A stretch of 64,000 bases of DNA, from NCBI GenBank assembly GCA_963719285.1, contig CAVRBO010000001.1, positions 930,001-994,000 on the forward strand. The letters are read 5' to 3'. The stretch is from C-114 sp963719285. GTDB lineage: Bacteria > Chloroflexota > Limnocylindria > Limnocylindrales > CSP1-4. The notes below the pieces were generated by a model. The model saw nothing but the letters and a program-made list of their open reading frames with translations. It had not been told where the DNA came from and ran no database searches. This document shows positions 26,726 to 35,412 of this stretch, in pieces; within the stretch, counting starts at the first letter, position 1; each line of letters begins with the position of its first letter. The position numbers and the translations under genes were made by a program.

Positions 26726-28026
26726 TCGGGCGACCGGACCGCCACGCGTCGATCGCCCTGCTCGCGACCGGCGCGCTCATCGTCGCCGGCGTGGCCACCC
26801 GGCTCGCCCGGCCGGTCGACCCGGCCGACACGCCGAGCGCGGCGCTGCCACTCCTGTCCGCGATCGCCGCGTGGCTCGCCGCCGTCCTGCTCGCCGTACG
26901 CGCTCCGGGGATCGCCTGGCCGGCGACCGCGCTCGGCGCGATCCTGGCCGTGCGCGAGCCGGTCGCCCTGGCCGGGACCGTCCAGCGCCCGGGTGTCGCC
27001 GCAGAGGTCTGGCTGCCCGCCGCCGTGCTCGTCGCGCTGACGGCGGCGACCGCGGCCGCCGTCGCCGCGTTGTACGCGACACGAGACCCGCTGGCGCGCC
27101 CGGCGGTCCGCCTCGCCGCCTGGGTCCTCGTCGCCTGGCAGGCTGCGGCCGGGTGCCTGTCGATCGGGCTCGGCCTCGTCGGCCATCCGGACGAGGCGGC
27201 CGGCCCGGCGGCCGTGCGAGCGCTCACGCTGCCCGTCGGAGCGTGGCCGGTCGTCCCGTTCGTCCTGGTCCTCGTCGGTGTCCTCGCCGAGTTGCGAGCT
27301 CCCGTCCGCCGGGCCCTGGCTGGTCGGGCTTCGACGGCCGACGCCCCGGACCTGCCGGGCATCGCCGGGGCATTGGGTGACGAGCTCCTCGGCCGGGCGG
27401 CATCCCGTCGGGCGACCGAACGCCGGGAACGCGCCCGGCTCGCTTCCGAACTGCACGCCGATGTCCTGCCGGCGCTGCGGGCGGCCGCGGCCGACCTGGA
27501 GGCCGGCCGCGATCCGGCGGGGGTCGGGGCGCGCCTGGCGGCCGTCGCGACCGAGCTCCAGGCGATGACCCTGGAGCGGCGGAACCTCATCGTGGAACAA
27601 CTCGGCCTCGTCCCGGCGCTCGAGGCGCTCGCCGAGCGGGTCGAGGATCGAGGTGGCGCCAGCGTCGAGATCGACCTGCTGGAGCCCGATCCCGTCCCCG
27701 GCAGCGGGCCGCGGCCGGCGCTGCGACCACCCGCGAACGTGGAGCGTGCCGTGCTCCGGATCGCCGAGCTGGCGGTCGCGAACGCCGTCCACCACGGCTC
27801 GGGCGACGTGCGCCTGAGCGTGCTCGCCGGGCCTTCCCGGGTCCGCCTCGAGGTCGCCAATCCCGGTCCGCCGTTCGATCCCGGCGCTGCTCGCGATGCG
27901 GTCCGGCGCGGGGCGCGCGGCCTCACGGAGATGCGCGAGGCGGCCGCGGAGATCGACGCCGACTTCGAGATCGGACCCGGCCACGGCGGCGGCGCGGTCG
28001 TGCGGCTGGCCTGGCCGCGGGGCTGA
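26722..28026 (+). CDS. NarX/DesK-type sensor histidine kinase, membrane bound
   Basis: Partner of the upstream regulator. The N-terminal ~200 residues hold about five to six membrane helices (ALLATGALIVAGVA, LLSAIAAWLAAVLLAV, AVLVALTAATAAAVAALY and others). The cytoplasmic part has the HisKA_3 dimerisation helix with the phospho-acceptor His in RARLASELHADVLPALRAA and a HATPase domain with an N-box ELAVANAVHHGSG and a G-box RGARGLTEMREAA. There is no extracytoplasmic sensor domain, so the signal is probably sensed within the membrane. It starts at the GTG at 26722. Confidence 0.88.
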   Translation: MIGRPDRHASIALLATGALIVAGVATRLARPVDPADTPSAALPLLSAIAAWLAAVLLAVRAPGIAWPATALGAILAVREPVALAGTVQRPGVAAEVWLPAAVLVALTAATAAAVAALYATRDPLARPAVRLAAWVLVAWQAAAGCLSIGLGLVGHPDEAAGPAAVRALTLPVGAWPVVPFVLVLVGVLAELRAPVRRALAGRASTADAPDLPGIAGALGDELLGRAASRRATERRERARLASELHADVLPALRAAAADLEAGRDPAGVGARLAAVATELQAMTLERRNLIVEQLGLVPALEALAERVEDRGGASVEIDLLEPDPVPGSGPRPALRPPANVERAVLRIAELAVANAVHHGSGDVRLSVLAGPSRVRLEVANPGPPFDPGAARDAVRRGARGLTEMREAAAEIDADFEIGPGHGGGAVVRLAWPRG

Positions 28027-28175
28027 GCGTCAGGGATTCCCCTCAACGCCGACGTGGGCGCCCATCGATGGACGCGCCGGGCGGATGGGCGGATGGTCGG
28101 GGCACGGGCGCAGGTCAGCAGGACCGGCACCGCGCCCGCCACCCGAGCCGGTCCGGACCCGACAGGAGTCAGCCC

Positions 28176-28361
28176 ATGTCGTGCATCCACACGTCGATCG
28201 CCCGGATCCTGGTCACCCGTCGTCCACGCACGGACGGCGGGCAGGGCCTGGCCGAGTACGCCCTCATCCTCGCCCTCATCGCGATCGTGGCGATCGTCGC
28301 GCTCATCTTCCTCGGCGGCCAGGTGTCGAAGATCCTGAGCAACGTGTCGAACTCGATCTGA
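28176..28361 (+). CDS. Flp-type type IVb pilin
   Basis: A 61-residue protein. It starts at the ATG at 28176 with AGGAG eight bases upstream. A short basic leader ends in DGGQG, followed by the mature-pilin signature LAEYALILALIAIVAIVALI: a Gly before cleavage, the Glu at position +3/+4 and a hydrophobic helix. Flp pilins form thin tight-adherence pili after prepilin peptidase cleavage. No Tad secretion genes are in the window, so the assembly machinery must lie elsewhere. Confidence 0.85.
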   Translation: MSCIHTSIARILVTRRPRTDGGQGLAEYALILALIAIVAIVALIFLGGQVSKILSNVSNSI

Positions 28362-28363
28362 CG

Positions 28364-28501
28364 GTGCACCGAAGATCCGGCCAGGGCCTCGCGGACTACG
28401 CGATCGCCCTGGCCGTCATCGCCATCTGCGTCGTCCTCGGCCTCATCCTGCTGAGCGGCCCGGGGTCGGTGCTCCTGCTGTCCACGGGCGGCTCCGTCTG
28501 A
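28364..28501 (+). CDS. Second, minimal Flp-like pilin
   Basis: A 45-residue open frame beginning at a GTG two bases after the first pilin stop (VHRRSGQGLADYAIALAVIA). It repeats the pilin layout: basic leader, GQG cleavage site, Asp-Tyr in place of Glu-Tyr, and a single hydrophobic helix. It is too short for many gene finders. The tail after the helix (LSGPGSVLLLSTGGSV) is very short. It could be a minor pilin or a TadE/F-like subunit remnant. There is no separate ribosome site, so translation is probably coupled. Confidence 0.6.
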   Translation: MHRRSGQGLADYAIALAVIAICVVLGLILLSGPGSVLLLSTGGSV

Positions 28502-28532
28502 CCGGGCCCGATCCCGTCACCGGAACGACAGG

Positions 28533-29123
28533 TCACCAATTCCAGAGCGGTGGCTGCGCGCTCCGCGACGCCACAAAGGGGATCGGGGCATTCCGTGCGA
28601 AGACCGCCACGAACCGGCTCGGCACGGCCAGGGCCGTCGCGAGGTCCCCGGCGGCCCACACGATCGGATCCTCGCCCCAGTCGGTCCCGGGCGGGACGAC
28701 GAGGTCCGCCCCGAACGTCCCCTCGGCCGCGTAGACCTGGCCCTGCACGGGGCGGCGGAGGTCGTTCCGGAAGGCGAACAGCACCTGCGGCGGCGTCGTC
28801 GGCTTGCCGACGATGGCCGGCGGCGACGTGTACTTCAGCCGGACATGGACGACCTCGCCCGGACGGGCGGCCCGGGGCGAGACGATCCAGGCGGGCCCCT
28901 GGTTGGACGCGGCCCGGAACGGATCGTCCGGCGCGACCGGGGTCGCCATCGGCGCGGCCGCGACCGGGGTCGTCGTCCAGGCGACGACGGTCGGCGCGAC
29001 GGGCGCGGCCGCGACCGATGTCGTCGTCCAGGCGACGACCGCTCCCATGGCCCAGGCCACGGCGGCGGCCGTGATCGCCTCGCGCAGGCTCGGCCGGTCT
29101 CGTCGCTGTGCCGAAGGCGTCAT
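28533..29123 (-). CDS. Last gene of the CIS operon: exported/anchored protein of unknown function
   Basis: A 196-residue protein. A basic N-terminus precedes a membrane or signal helix (AITAAAVAWAMGAVVAW) and a short repeated segment (VVAWTTTSVAAAPVAPT, then VVAWTTTPVAAAPMAT) produced by a 51-bp internal duplication. The rest (from about residue 75) is a beta-rich domain with GEVVHVRLKYTSPP and FGADLVVPPGTDWGED. I recognise no family. It starts 10 bases after the stop of the upstream membrane protein and reads in the same direction, so it belongs to the CIS operon and is likely to act at or outside the membrane. Confidence 0.6.
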   Translation of the reverse strand: MTPSAQRRDRPSLREAITAAAVAWAMGAVVAWTTTSVAAAPVAPTVVAWTTTPVAAAPMATPVAPDDPFRAASNQGPAWIVSPRAARPGEVVHVRLKYTSPPAIVGKPTTPPQVLFAFRNDLRRPVQGQVYAAEGTFGADLVVPPGTDWGEDPIVWAAGDLATALAVPSRFVAVFARNAPIPFVASRSAQPPLWNW

Positions 29124-29133
29124 CCGGCTGTCG

Positions 29134-30462
29134 TCACTTCACCTTCGTGAGCGTCCCCGACAGGAGGACGCTCATGCTGCAGCTCGGCTGGCCGGCCGAC
29201 GCCAGGGCGCTCGGCTGGCAGCGCCAGCGGACCGTGATCTTCTCGGCCGCCGTGATCCGGATGCCGGTCACGAAGTGGTCGTCGAGCGTCCGGAAGTCGG
29301 CCGCGTTCCACTGGAACAGGGTCTGGTTGCCCTTCGCGAGGACAACGACCCCACCGTCGCCGCCGGTGTTGTTCAGGAAGATGTCGGTGAGCGAGAAGGT
29401 GAACCCGTTCGGCACCGTGAACGTGGTCGTGGCGTTCGCGTTCGGCGTCCCGAAGTCCCCGTTCGCGAAGACGAGGGGCGAGAACGATGCCCCCGGCGCG
29501 GGCGTGACGACGGGGACCGTGGGCGCCACGGACGGGGCGTCGCTCTCGATCACCGACGGCTCCGGCGTGTCGGTCGGCGTCGGTGCGGCACCGCTCGACG
29601 GCAGGCTGCCCTTGACCGCGGCGAGGTCGGAGGCGACCGGCGCCACGGCGTCCTTGATGGACTGGTCGATCGCGGGCTTGAAGAACAGGCCCCACAGGGC
29701 CAGGGCGGCGATCGCCAGGGCGAGCAGCGCGCCGATGTACTTGGGCGTGGAAGGCGGGACGATCGAGCGCTGGCTCAACGTGCCGCTCAGCGACGCCGGC
29801 GGCGTGTCCGCCCCGTCGCCTTCGACATCGATCGTGAAGACCCGGGTCACCGGCTGGCCGATGAGGATCGCCTTCGTGGGTCGGACCCGGAGCTTGACCG
29901 GATGGTCGTCCCCCGCCCCGAGCGCGACGTTCGGCGGCTCGAACTCGTACTTGAGGAATTTCGCCTTGTCGCTGCCCGCGAGCGCGAACAATTCCGGCCG
30001 ATTGCCCGCGTTGCGGACGCTGACGACGGTCGACGCGCTCAGGCGGCCGTTGACGAGCGACGGGAGGAGGTCCGCCTCGAGCTGCCCGAACGGCAGCACG
30101 GTGACGACGGTCTCCTCGACCGCCCGACCCGCCGGATCGTGCTCGCTCTGGACCTTCGCCCCGATCGGCCAGTCCCCGGCCCGTGCCTCCGGGCTGCGCG
30201 GCGGGCGGATCGTGACGGTGAATCTGCCGGAGCTCGGTGGAGCGTCCGCCCGCACGCGACCGTCGGGAGCCGCGTCGCGTTCGGGAAAGAGCTCCATCGC
30301 GGCCGGGGTGACCGTGCACCAAGACGGATCCAGGCCCACGATCTCGCAACCGTAGCGGTCGACGACCGAGCCGAGGTTGCGGACCTCGACGACGAACGTC
30401 ACGCCGCTGCCGGGCGTGACCCTGAGGGCCTCGGAGACGATCGAGACGGCGAGATCGGCCAT
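29134..30462 (-). CDS. CIS-associated single-pass membrane protein with Ig-like domains
   Basis: A 442-residue protein. The N-terminal ~230 residues look like two tandem Ig-like beta-sandwiches (GSGVTFVVEVRNLGSVVDRY; STVVSVRNAGNRPELF). One membrane helix follows (YIGALLALAIAALALWGLFF), then a Ser/Thr/Pro-rich linker (about 290-330) and a C-terminal beta domain of about 110 residues with two Cys (RWRCQ, PSCSM). With no signal peptide the N-terminal domains should be cytoplasmic and the C-terminal domain outside. The ATG at 30462 lies 17 bases after the stop of the zinc-ribbon gene. I infer a membrane anchor or gate for the injection apparatus; no function is proven. Confidence 0.65.
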   Translation of the reverse strand: MADLAVSIVSEALRVTPGSGVTFVVEVRNLGSVVDRYGCEIVGLDPSWCTVTPAAMELFPERDAAPDGRVRADAPPSSGRFTVTIRPPRSPEARAGDWPIGAKVQSEHDPAGRAVEETVVTVLPFGQLEADLLPSLVNGRLSASTVVSVRNAGNRPELFALAGSDKAKFLKYEFEPPNVALGAGDDHPVKLRVRPTKAILIGQPVTRVFTIDVEGDGADTPPASLSGTLSQRSIVPPSTPKYIGALLALAIAALALWGLFFKPAIDQSIKDAVAPVASDLAAVKGSLPSSGAAPTPTDTPEPSVIESDAPSVAPTVPVVTPAPGASFSPLVFANGDFGTPNANATTTFTVPNGFTFSLTDIFLNNTGGDGGVVVLAKGNQTLFQWNAADFRTLDDHFVTGIRITAAEKITVRWRCQPSALASAGQPSCSMSVLLSGTLTKVK

Positions 30463-30479
30463 GCGAGCGGTCGGTCCTC

Positions 30480-32261
30480 CTACGGGCTCGCGACGCCGAC
30501 GAAGCGGATCTCGGAGATCCCGGAGAACTGCGACGTGCTTCCGGGGTAGTTCTCGGTGATCGTGATCCGGAAGTCCTTCTTCACATGGACCGGGTCCTTG
30601 AACACGAGTTCCTGCGACCCGAACTTGTCCTTGAGCAGGAATTCGACGGGTTCCCCGCCGTCGGCCGAGAAGCGGATGATCTTCGGTCGCGCGGACTTCT
30701 TGAAGTTGGTCGCGCTGCTCTGGTCACCGGGGAAGATCGTGATCGAACTCACGTCGACCGGTCCGGGGGTGGAGGTCGGGGCCCCCTCGAGCTTGAACTG
30801 GACCTCGATCCAGATGTCCCGCCCGCCGCTCGCGTTGTCCTGCCACTCCGTCTTCGTCGAGTCGGCACCGCGCTGGTAGTCGATCGACTTGCCACTCGAG
30901 TGCGCTTCGTCACGGTGGCCGGAACTGATGATCCGATAGAGCGCCAGACCGTGGACGGACGGCCCGCCCGAAGGAGACACGCTGGGACCGACCGCCTGCG
31001 ACCCCGGCGGGCCGCTCGTGCCCGAGGTCGGCGTCAGCGATCCCGGTGGGGCCACGCTGGAGCTCGCTCCCGGCAGTCCGCCCTTGAGCAGCGCCGCGCC
31101 ACCGAAGCCGAGGACGCCGGCGGCGATGACGATCGGGATGAGCACGAGCAGCCAGCGATAGGACCGTTTCTGGGTGCGCTGGACCACCGGCTGGATCGGG
31201 GCCGTCTGGACGAGCGGCGTGCCACACGACTGGCAGAACCGGCGCGAGGCCTCGTTCTCGGTCCGGCAGGCCGGACAGATGATGCCCGGCGGACCGGCGG
31301 GCCGGACGAGCTCATCCGGCGGCTTGACCGTCTCGATCTCGGTGCGCTGCCCGTCCAGGCGCTCCCACGGCGTATCGACGGGACCCGTCGCCTTCGGTGC
31401 GGCGACGGCCTCGATGACCGGCATCGGCGGGGGCTCGGGATCGGGGTAGTCGACCGCGGGCGTCATCCAGGGCGACGCGGTCTTCGGTGGTGGCGGGGGC
31501 GGGGGCGGCGGTGGCGCGACGTAGACGGGAGGAGGCGGAGGCGGCGGGGGCACGCGGACGGGCGGAGCGGGTGCCACGTACGCAGGCGGTGGCGGAGGCA
31601 GGTCGACCGGCGGGGCCACGGACGCCGGAGGCGAGGTCGGTGGCTCGACCGGCGGCGCGGCCGGAGCGGCCGGGGGCGGCGGAGCGGCGGCGGCCGGTGG
31701 CGGAGGGACGGCGGCGGGGCTCGTCTCGACCGGTGGCGGTGGCGCGTCGGGAGCGGTCGGCTCGGTGGGCGCGACCGCCGGCGGCTCGACATCGACCGCC
31801 GGTTGCGGGACCTCATCGGCCCGCCTCGCGACGGGCGCCTCGGCGGCCCTCGCATCCTTCCTGCCACCCTTGCCGGCCTTCGGCGCCAGGGGCGGCGTCC
31901 CGCGTGGAGCCGGCGGCGGCGGAGGCGGGGCGAGGCGTGATGGCGGAGGCGGGGTGGGCGCCACGGGCGGAGCCATGTCGGCGACCGGCCCCGGCTCCAC
32001 AGTCGGCGGCGAGGTCGGAGCGGCCACCACGGGCTCTGTGGACGGGGGCGGGGCCACCGGCGGCTCGGGGGCCGGCTCGGCCGGCGGTGCCGTGGGTGCC
32101 GCGACCGGCGACGGGGGCGGACCGGCCACGACGACCGTGTCGGAGGCCTCGTCACCCGCGGAGGAGCTGGCCACGACCGGCAGCATGGCCCCGCACGACT
32201 TGCAGAAACGGCGCGTCGCCTCGTTCGCCAGCCCGCAGTCGGGGCATTGACGCGTCGTCAG
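30480..32261 (-). CDS. CIS-associated double zinc-ribbon, Pro-rich, single-pass membrane protein with discoidin-like domain
   Basis: A 593-residue protein. A first zinc ribbon lies at the very N-terminus (CPDCG and CKSCG), followed by about 300 residues extremely rich in Pro and Ala with pure Pro runs, a second near-identical ribbon (CPACR and CQSCG), a membrane helix (WLLVLIPIVIAAGVLGFGG), a Gly/Ser/Pro linker and a C-terminal beta domain resembling NADase-type glycan-binding (discoidin-like) domains: DIWIEVQF, SITIFPGD, RITITENYPG, GISEIRFVG. The ribbons should be cytoplasmic and the glycan-binding-like domain outside. No ATG, GTG or TTG fits; a CTG at 32261 overlaps the upstream TGA and has AGGAGG eight bases before it. 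Probable membrane anchor of the particle. Confidence 0.7.
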   Translation of the reverse strand: MTTRQCPDCGLANEATRRFCKSCGAMLPVVASSSAGDEASDTVVVAGPPPSPVAAPTAPPAEPAPEPPVAPPPSTEPVVAAPTSPPTVEPGPVADMAPPVAPTPPPPSRLAPPPPPPAPRGTPPLAPKAGKGGRKDARAAEAPVARRADEVPQPAVDVEPPAVAPTEPTAPDAPPPPVETSPAAVPPPPAAAAPPPPAAPAAPPVEPPTSPPASVAPPVDLPPPPPAYVAPAPPVRVPPPPPPPPVYVAPPPPPPPPPPKTASPWMTPAVDYPDPEPPPMPVIEAVAAPKATGPVDTPWERLDGQRTEIETVKPPDELVRPAGPPGIICPACRTENEASRRFCQSCGTPLVQTAPIQPVVQRTQKRSYRWLLVLIPIVIAAGVLGFGGAALLKGGLPGASSSVAPPGSLTPTSGTSGPPGSQAVGPSVSPSGGPSVHGLALYRIISSGHRDEAHSSGKSIDYQRGADSTKTEWQDNASGGRDIWIEVQFKLEGAPTSTPGPVDVSSITIFPGDQSSATNFKKSARPKIIRFSADGGEPVEFLLKDKFGSQELVFKDPVHVKKDFRITITENYPGSTSQFSGISEIRFVGVASP

Positions 32262-32869
32262 GACCTGGCCCTCCTCGTCCGCACCTCGATCCGATACCCG
32301 GCGTGGGCCGGCTTCGCCAACTCCACGATAGCACGCAATCGGGCGAGCTCCGCCTCGTTGACCGGCCCGTCCACGATGACCCGGAACGACGGGGGGATCC
32401 CTGTCTCGTCCGTGACCGGCGCATCGGCCACCACCACCCGATCCGCGTCGTCGATGACGTCGGGCACGGTGCCCAGGTACGCGGTGAGGTACTCGATCAT
32501 GCCCCGGCGGGTGCCGCGCCAGCGGTACAGCACGACCGCCGAGGCGACGAGGCGGCGCCGCCGATCCACCTCCCAGGTCTCGTCCAGGGTCGCGTCGAGC
32601 CAGCCGGCGAGCCAGCGCAGGAAGTCCTCGTTCGTCGTGAACGGATCGAGGTAGGCCGCGAACGAGTCGAGGATCTCGACGACCGGCCACAGGGCCGGTT
32701 CGAGGATGGCCAGGAAGCGACGCAGGAACGGGTCGCCCGAGAGCGGCTCGCCGAGGAGCGGCGCGAGGAGCTCCGGACGGCCCGAGATCGGCGACAGCGG
32801 GATGGGCGCGGCGAGCGACTCGGCGAGTGGATCCCAGCGATCGGCCGTGGTGACCGCGAGGAAGGTCAT
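32258..32869 (-). CDS. CIS baseplate protein, phage tail protein I-like (TIGR02242 type)
   Basis: A 203-residue baseplate component. The sequence has the family's pattern: LLGEPLSGDPFLRRFLAILE, EDFLRWLAGWLDATLDETW, RRRRLVASAVVLYRWRGT and RGMIEYLTAYLG, followed by a beta-rich end with FRVIVDGPVNEAELARLRAI. Phage P2 protein I and related proteins sit next to protein J in the baseplate wedge. Its ATG overlaps the TGA of the gpJ-like gene (ATGA), matching the strict I/J pairing seen in tail operons. Confidence 0.85.
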   Translation of the reverse strand: MTFLAVTTADRWDPLAESLAAPIPLSPISGRPELLAPLLGEPLSGDPFLRRFLAILEPALWPVVEILDSFAAYLDPFTTNEDFLRWLAGWLDATLDETWEVDRRRRLVASAVVLYRWRGTRRGMIEYLTAYLGTVPDVIDDADRVVVADAPVTDETGIPPSFRVIVDGPVNEAELARLRAIVELAKPAHAGYRIEVRTRRARS

Positions 32870-34830
32870 GCCGGGGTCACCGTGACCGCGTGCGTCGCCG
32901 AGCAGATGACCCCGGTCGGGGGCAGCTCGATCCGCTCGGTGGCCGCGCCCGGCCGACCGCGCTCCATGTCGACCGGCGAGAGCGTCGCCGCCTCGACGTA
33001 TGCGACGCCCTCCACACCGCCGAGGACAGCGAAGACCTCGCCGACGTGGATCGGCCGCCCGAACGGCCAGCCGTTCCGGGCGGGGCCGCCGGTCCAGGGC
33101 GAGCAGTAGCGGTGGAGCGCGTCCATCGCCCGGCCGCGGACGGCCTCCGGATCGCTCCCGGGGGCCGAGCGCAGGGATGCCGAGACGGCGACGCCGACGA
33201 GGGTCGGCGGCGAGACGACGACGCGCGCCGTGAGGAGCCGCCGGGCATCGAGGTACCGGGCGACATGCTCCCGGAGCGCCTGGCTGGGCCGGAGCTCGTC
33301 GAGCGGGACGGCCCGCACCGGATCGGCCACCTTGGGCAGGACGAGCACGGCGATCGTGCCGGCCGGCGGCCGGGACGCGTCGCCGTCGGCGCCGGGCTGG
33401 ATGCAGGCCACCCGGGCGACTTCGGGGGAGGCCTCGCTCGCGAGCGACTCGAAGTCCTCGGCCGTGACGGCCCGGTTGCGCGCCTTCAGCAGGCGCGGGC
33501 CGCGCTGGAGCGCGTTGGCCAGCTCCTCGGCGTCGACCCCACCCCGCGCGGCGTGACGGTTCACGACCCGGTCCACGTACGGAACGGTCTCGCGCAGGAC
33601 CGTGATGGTGCCGCTGCCGACGTTCCCGATCCGACCCCCGCCGATGCGATAGGCGTGCATCCGCAGAAGCGAGCCGGGGACGGGCAGGCGGCCGAACTGG
33701 CGGACGCTCCCGTCCGGCTGGCGGACGAGCGGCCCGAACCGGATCCCGCCACTCGCGGCGTCGAGGGTGTAGTGCGGGTCGTCCGCCTCCGAGGCGGAGA
33801 AGTCGTCGACCTCGGTCCAGGCCTCCCAGGCGCCGTCCGGCGGCCGGACCTCGAGCACCTCGTCCTCCTCGCGTGGCAGGACGGGTGCGAATCGCGTCCG
33901 GAAGGCCTCGGCCGGGATGCCCTGGGCGCGCCCGAGGAGCTCGGTCTTGACCAGTTGGGCGTGCATCGCGTCGACCGTGCCGCCGACCGCCCGGGCGACG
34001 AGCCCACGCAGCTTGGGCGAGCGGGAGAAGGTCGCCCCATTCGCGGCGGGCACGACCCGACAGCGCACCCAGCGCGCGGTCGTGTCGCCGAACTTCGCCT
34101 CGACCTGGCCGGCATCGACGTGGATCACGACCTCGCCCGTCCAGTTCAGGGCGGACGTCTCGTCGCGCTCGACGTCGCACGGCGCCCAGCGATCGCCGAC
34201 CCACGTCTCCCAGACCAGCGGCGGATGGAGCGGGTCTCCGCCGATGCCTCCGACGTCCAGGTCGAAGACGAGGCCGAGGGCGTGGCTGGCGCCGCTGTTC
34301 CTGAACCCGAACAGGAGCTGTTCATCGGGCACCGGATCGGGGTCCGTGAACGCGAGGAACGGCTTGTTCGCCCGGAGCGCGTCGTAGTGGTCGGTGAAGA
34401 CCTTGCCGTCCGTGCTGCTCAGGCAGGCGGCCAGGACCGGCGGCTCGATCGTCATGCCGCTCTCGACCCGGAAGACGATCGGCGGCGAGCCCTCGCGGCG
34501 GGCCGTCGAGACCTCCACGCCGGCCGGGATCGGCGTGGCCGACTTGGCGGGGCCGGACAGCCAGAACGTCATCCCGGTCCGGGCGGGCGCGGGCGGGAAC
34601 ATCCGCAACCCGATGAGCTCGAGGAACTTGACGTAGTGACGGTCCGGGACCCGGTTCAGCCGGTACAGCAGTTGATCGGTCATGAACGCGAACAGCTCGA
34701 TGAGCGCGACGCCCGGGTCGCTCACGTTGTGGTCGGTCCACTCGGGCGCGAGGGTCGGGATACGCCGCTTCGCCTCGTCGACGAGGTCCTGGAACGAGCG
34801 GTCGTCGAGCCGCGGGGTGGGCAGGGTCAT
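32866..34830 (-). CDS. CIS baseplate wedge protein, gpJ-like (Afp11/12 or TIGR02243 type)
   Basis: A 654-residue putative baseplate assembly protein. The N-terminal segment DLVDEAKRRIPTLAPEWTDH, followed by NVSDPGVALIELFAFMTD, is the hallmark of this family. The middle contains sandwich domains, and the C-terminal third has the Baseplate_J-type region (NRAVTAEDFESLASEAS, VVSPPTLVGVAVSASL, FGRPIHVGEVFAVLGGVEG). It forms the wedge ring that holds the spike and triggers sheath contraction. Start and stop overlap gp25 and the protein I-like gene by four bases each, so stoichiometric translation is expected. Confidence 0.9.
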   Translation of the reverse strand: MTLPTPRLDDRSFQDLVDEAKRRIPTLAPEWTDHNVSDPGVALIELFAFMTDQLLYRLNRVPDRHYVKFLELIGLRMFPPAPARTGMTFWLSGPAKSATPIPAGVEVSTARREGSPPIVFRVESGMTIEPPVLAACLSSTDGKVFTDHYDALRANKPFLAFTDPDPVPDEQLLFGFRNSGASHALGLVFDLDVGGIGGDPLHPPLVWETWVGDRWAPCDVERDETSALNWTGEVVIHVDAGQVEAKFGDTTARWVRCRVVPAANGATFSRSPKLRGLVARAVGGTVDAMHAQLVKTELLGRAQGIPAEAFRTRFAPVLPREEDEVLEVRPPDGAWEAWTEVDDFSASEADDPHYTLDAASGGIRFGPLVRQPDGSVRQFGRLPVPGSLLRMHAYRIGGGRIGNVGSGTITVLRETVPYVDRVVNRHAARGGVDAEELANALQRGPRLLKARNRAVTAEDFESLASEASPEVARVACIQPGADGDASRPPAGTIAVLVLPKVADPVRAVPLDELRPSQALREHVARYLDARRLLTARVVVSPPTLVGVAVSASLRSAPGSDPEAVRGRAMDALHRYCSPWTGGPARNGWPFGRPIHVGEVFAVLGGVEGVAYVEAATLSPVDMERGRPGAATERIELPPTGVICSATHAVTVTPA

Positions 34831-35393
34831 CGCCTGGCCTCCTTGGATCCGGAGCTGGAGGTCGGTTCGGGGGCACGGCCGGTGGCCACCTGCGGACGGA
34901 ACGCGCCGGCGGCCATCGGGACCTTCGCCGGGACGCTGCCCGGCTCGGCCATCGCCTTCGCGGTCTCGGCCACCTTGGCCGCGGCGGCCGCGGGCTCATC
35001 CGGGATGAGGTAGAACGGGAAGACGAGGCTGCGCCGGTCGTGGGTGGCCCGGATCGTGTACTCGACCTCGACCTCCATGATCGCCGGGTCGCCCGGATCG
35101 GGCGCGGCGCGGACGTCCTCGACGTCGATCCGCGGCTCCCACCAGCCGAGCGCCTCACGGACGTGATGCCCGGCCATCGTCCAGGTCGACGAGTCGTTCG
35201 GGGCGAACAGGAGATCCCAGATCCGGCAGCCGAACTCGGGCCGCATGACCCGCGCGCCACGCCGCGTCCGGACGATGAGCAGGATCGCCTGGCGGATCTC
35301 CTCGTCGCCCTCGGCGAGGGCGATCCCGCCCCGTGCGTCCACGCCGAGCGGGAACGCCCAGCCGCGGCCGATGAGGTCGAGTGATGCGGGCAT
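34827..35393 (-). CDS. CIS baseplate wedge protein, gp25/GPW-like (Afp9 type)
   Basis: The N-terminal ~130 residues are the gp25/W fold: GRGWAFPLGVDARGGIALAE, EIRQAILLIVRTRRGARVMRPEFGC as the characteristic EIRQ...GxRxMxPEFG core, and a final EVEVEYTIRATHDRRSLVFP strand. An additional ~55-residue Ala/Pro/Lys-rich tail (EPAAAAAKVAETAKAMAEPG) is not part of the usual fold and could be a flexible link. gp25 joins the baseplate to the first sheath ring. It lies between the spike and the gpJ-like gene, as in AFP and PVC loci. Confidence 0.92.
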   Translation of the reverse strand: MPASLDLIGRGWAFPLGVDARGGIALAEGDEEIRQAILLIVRTRRGARVMRPEFGCRIWDLLFAPNDSSTWTMAGHHVREALGWWEPRIDVEDVRAAPDPGDPAIMEVEVEYTIRATHDRRSLVFPFYLIPDEPAAAAAKVAETAKAMAEPGSVPAKVPMAAGAFRPQVATGRAPEPTSSSGSKEARR

Positions 35394-35412
35394 GGTCGGG
35401 GTCTCCTCCCGG

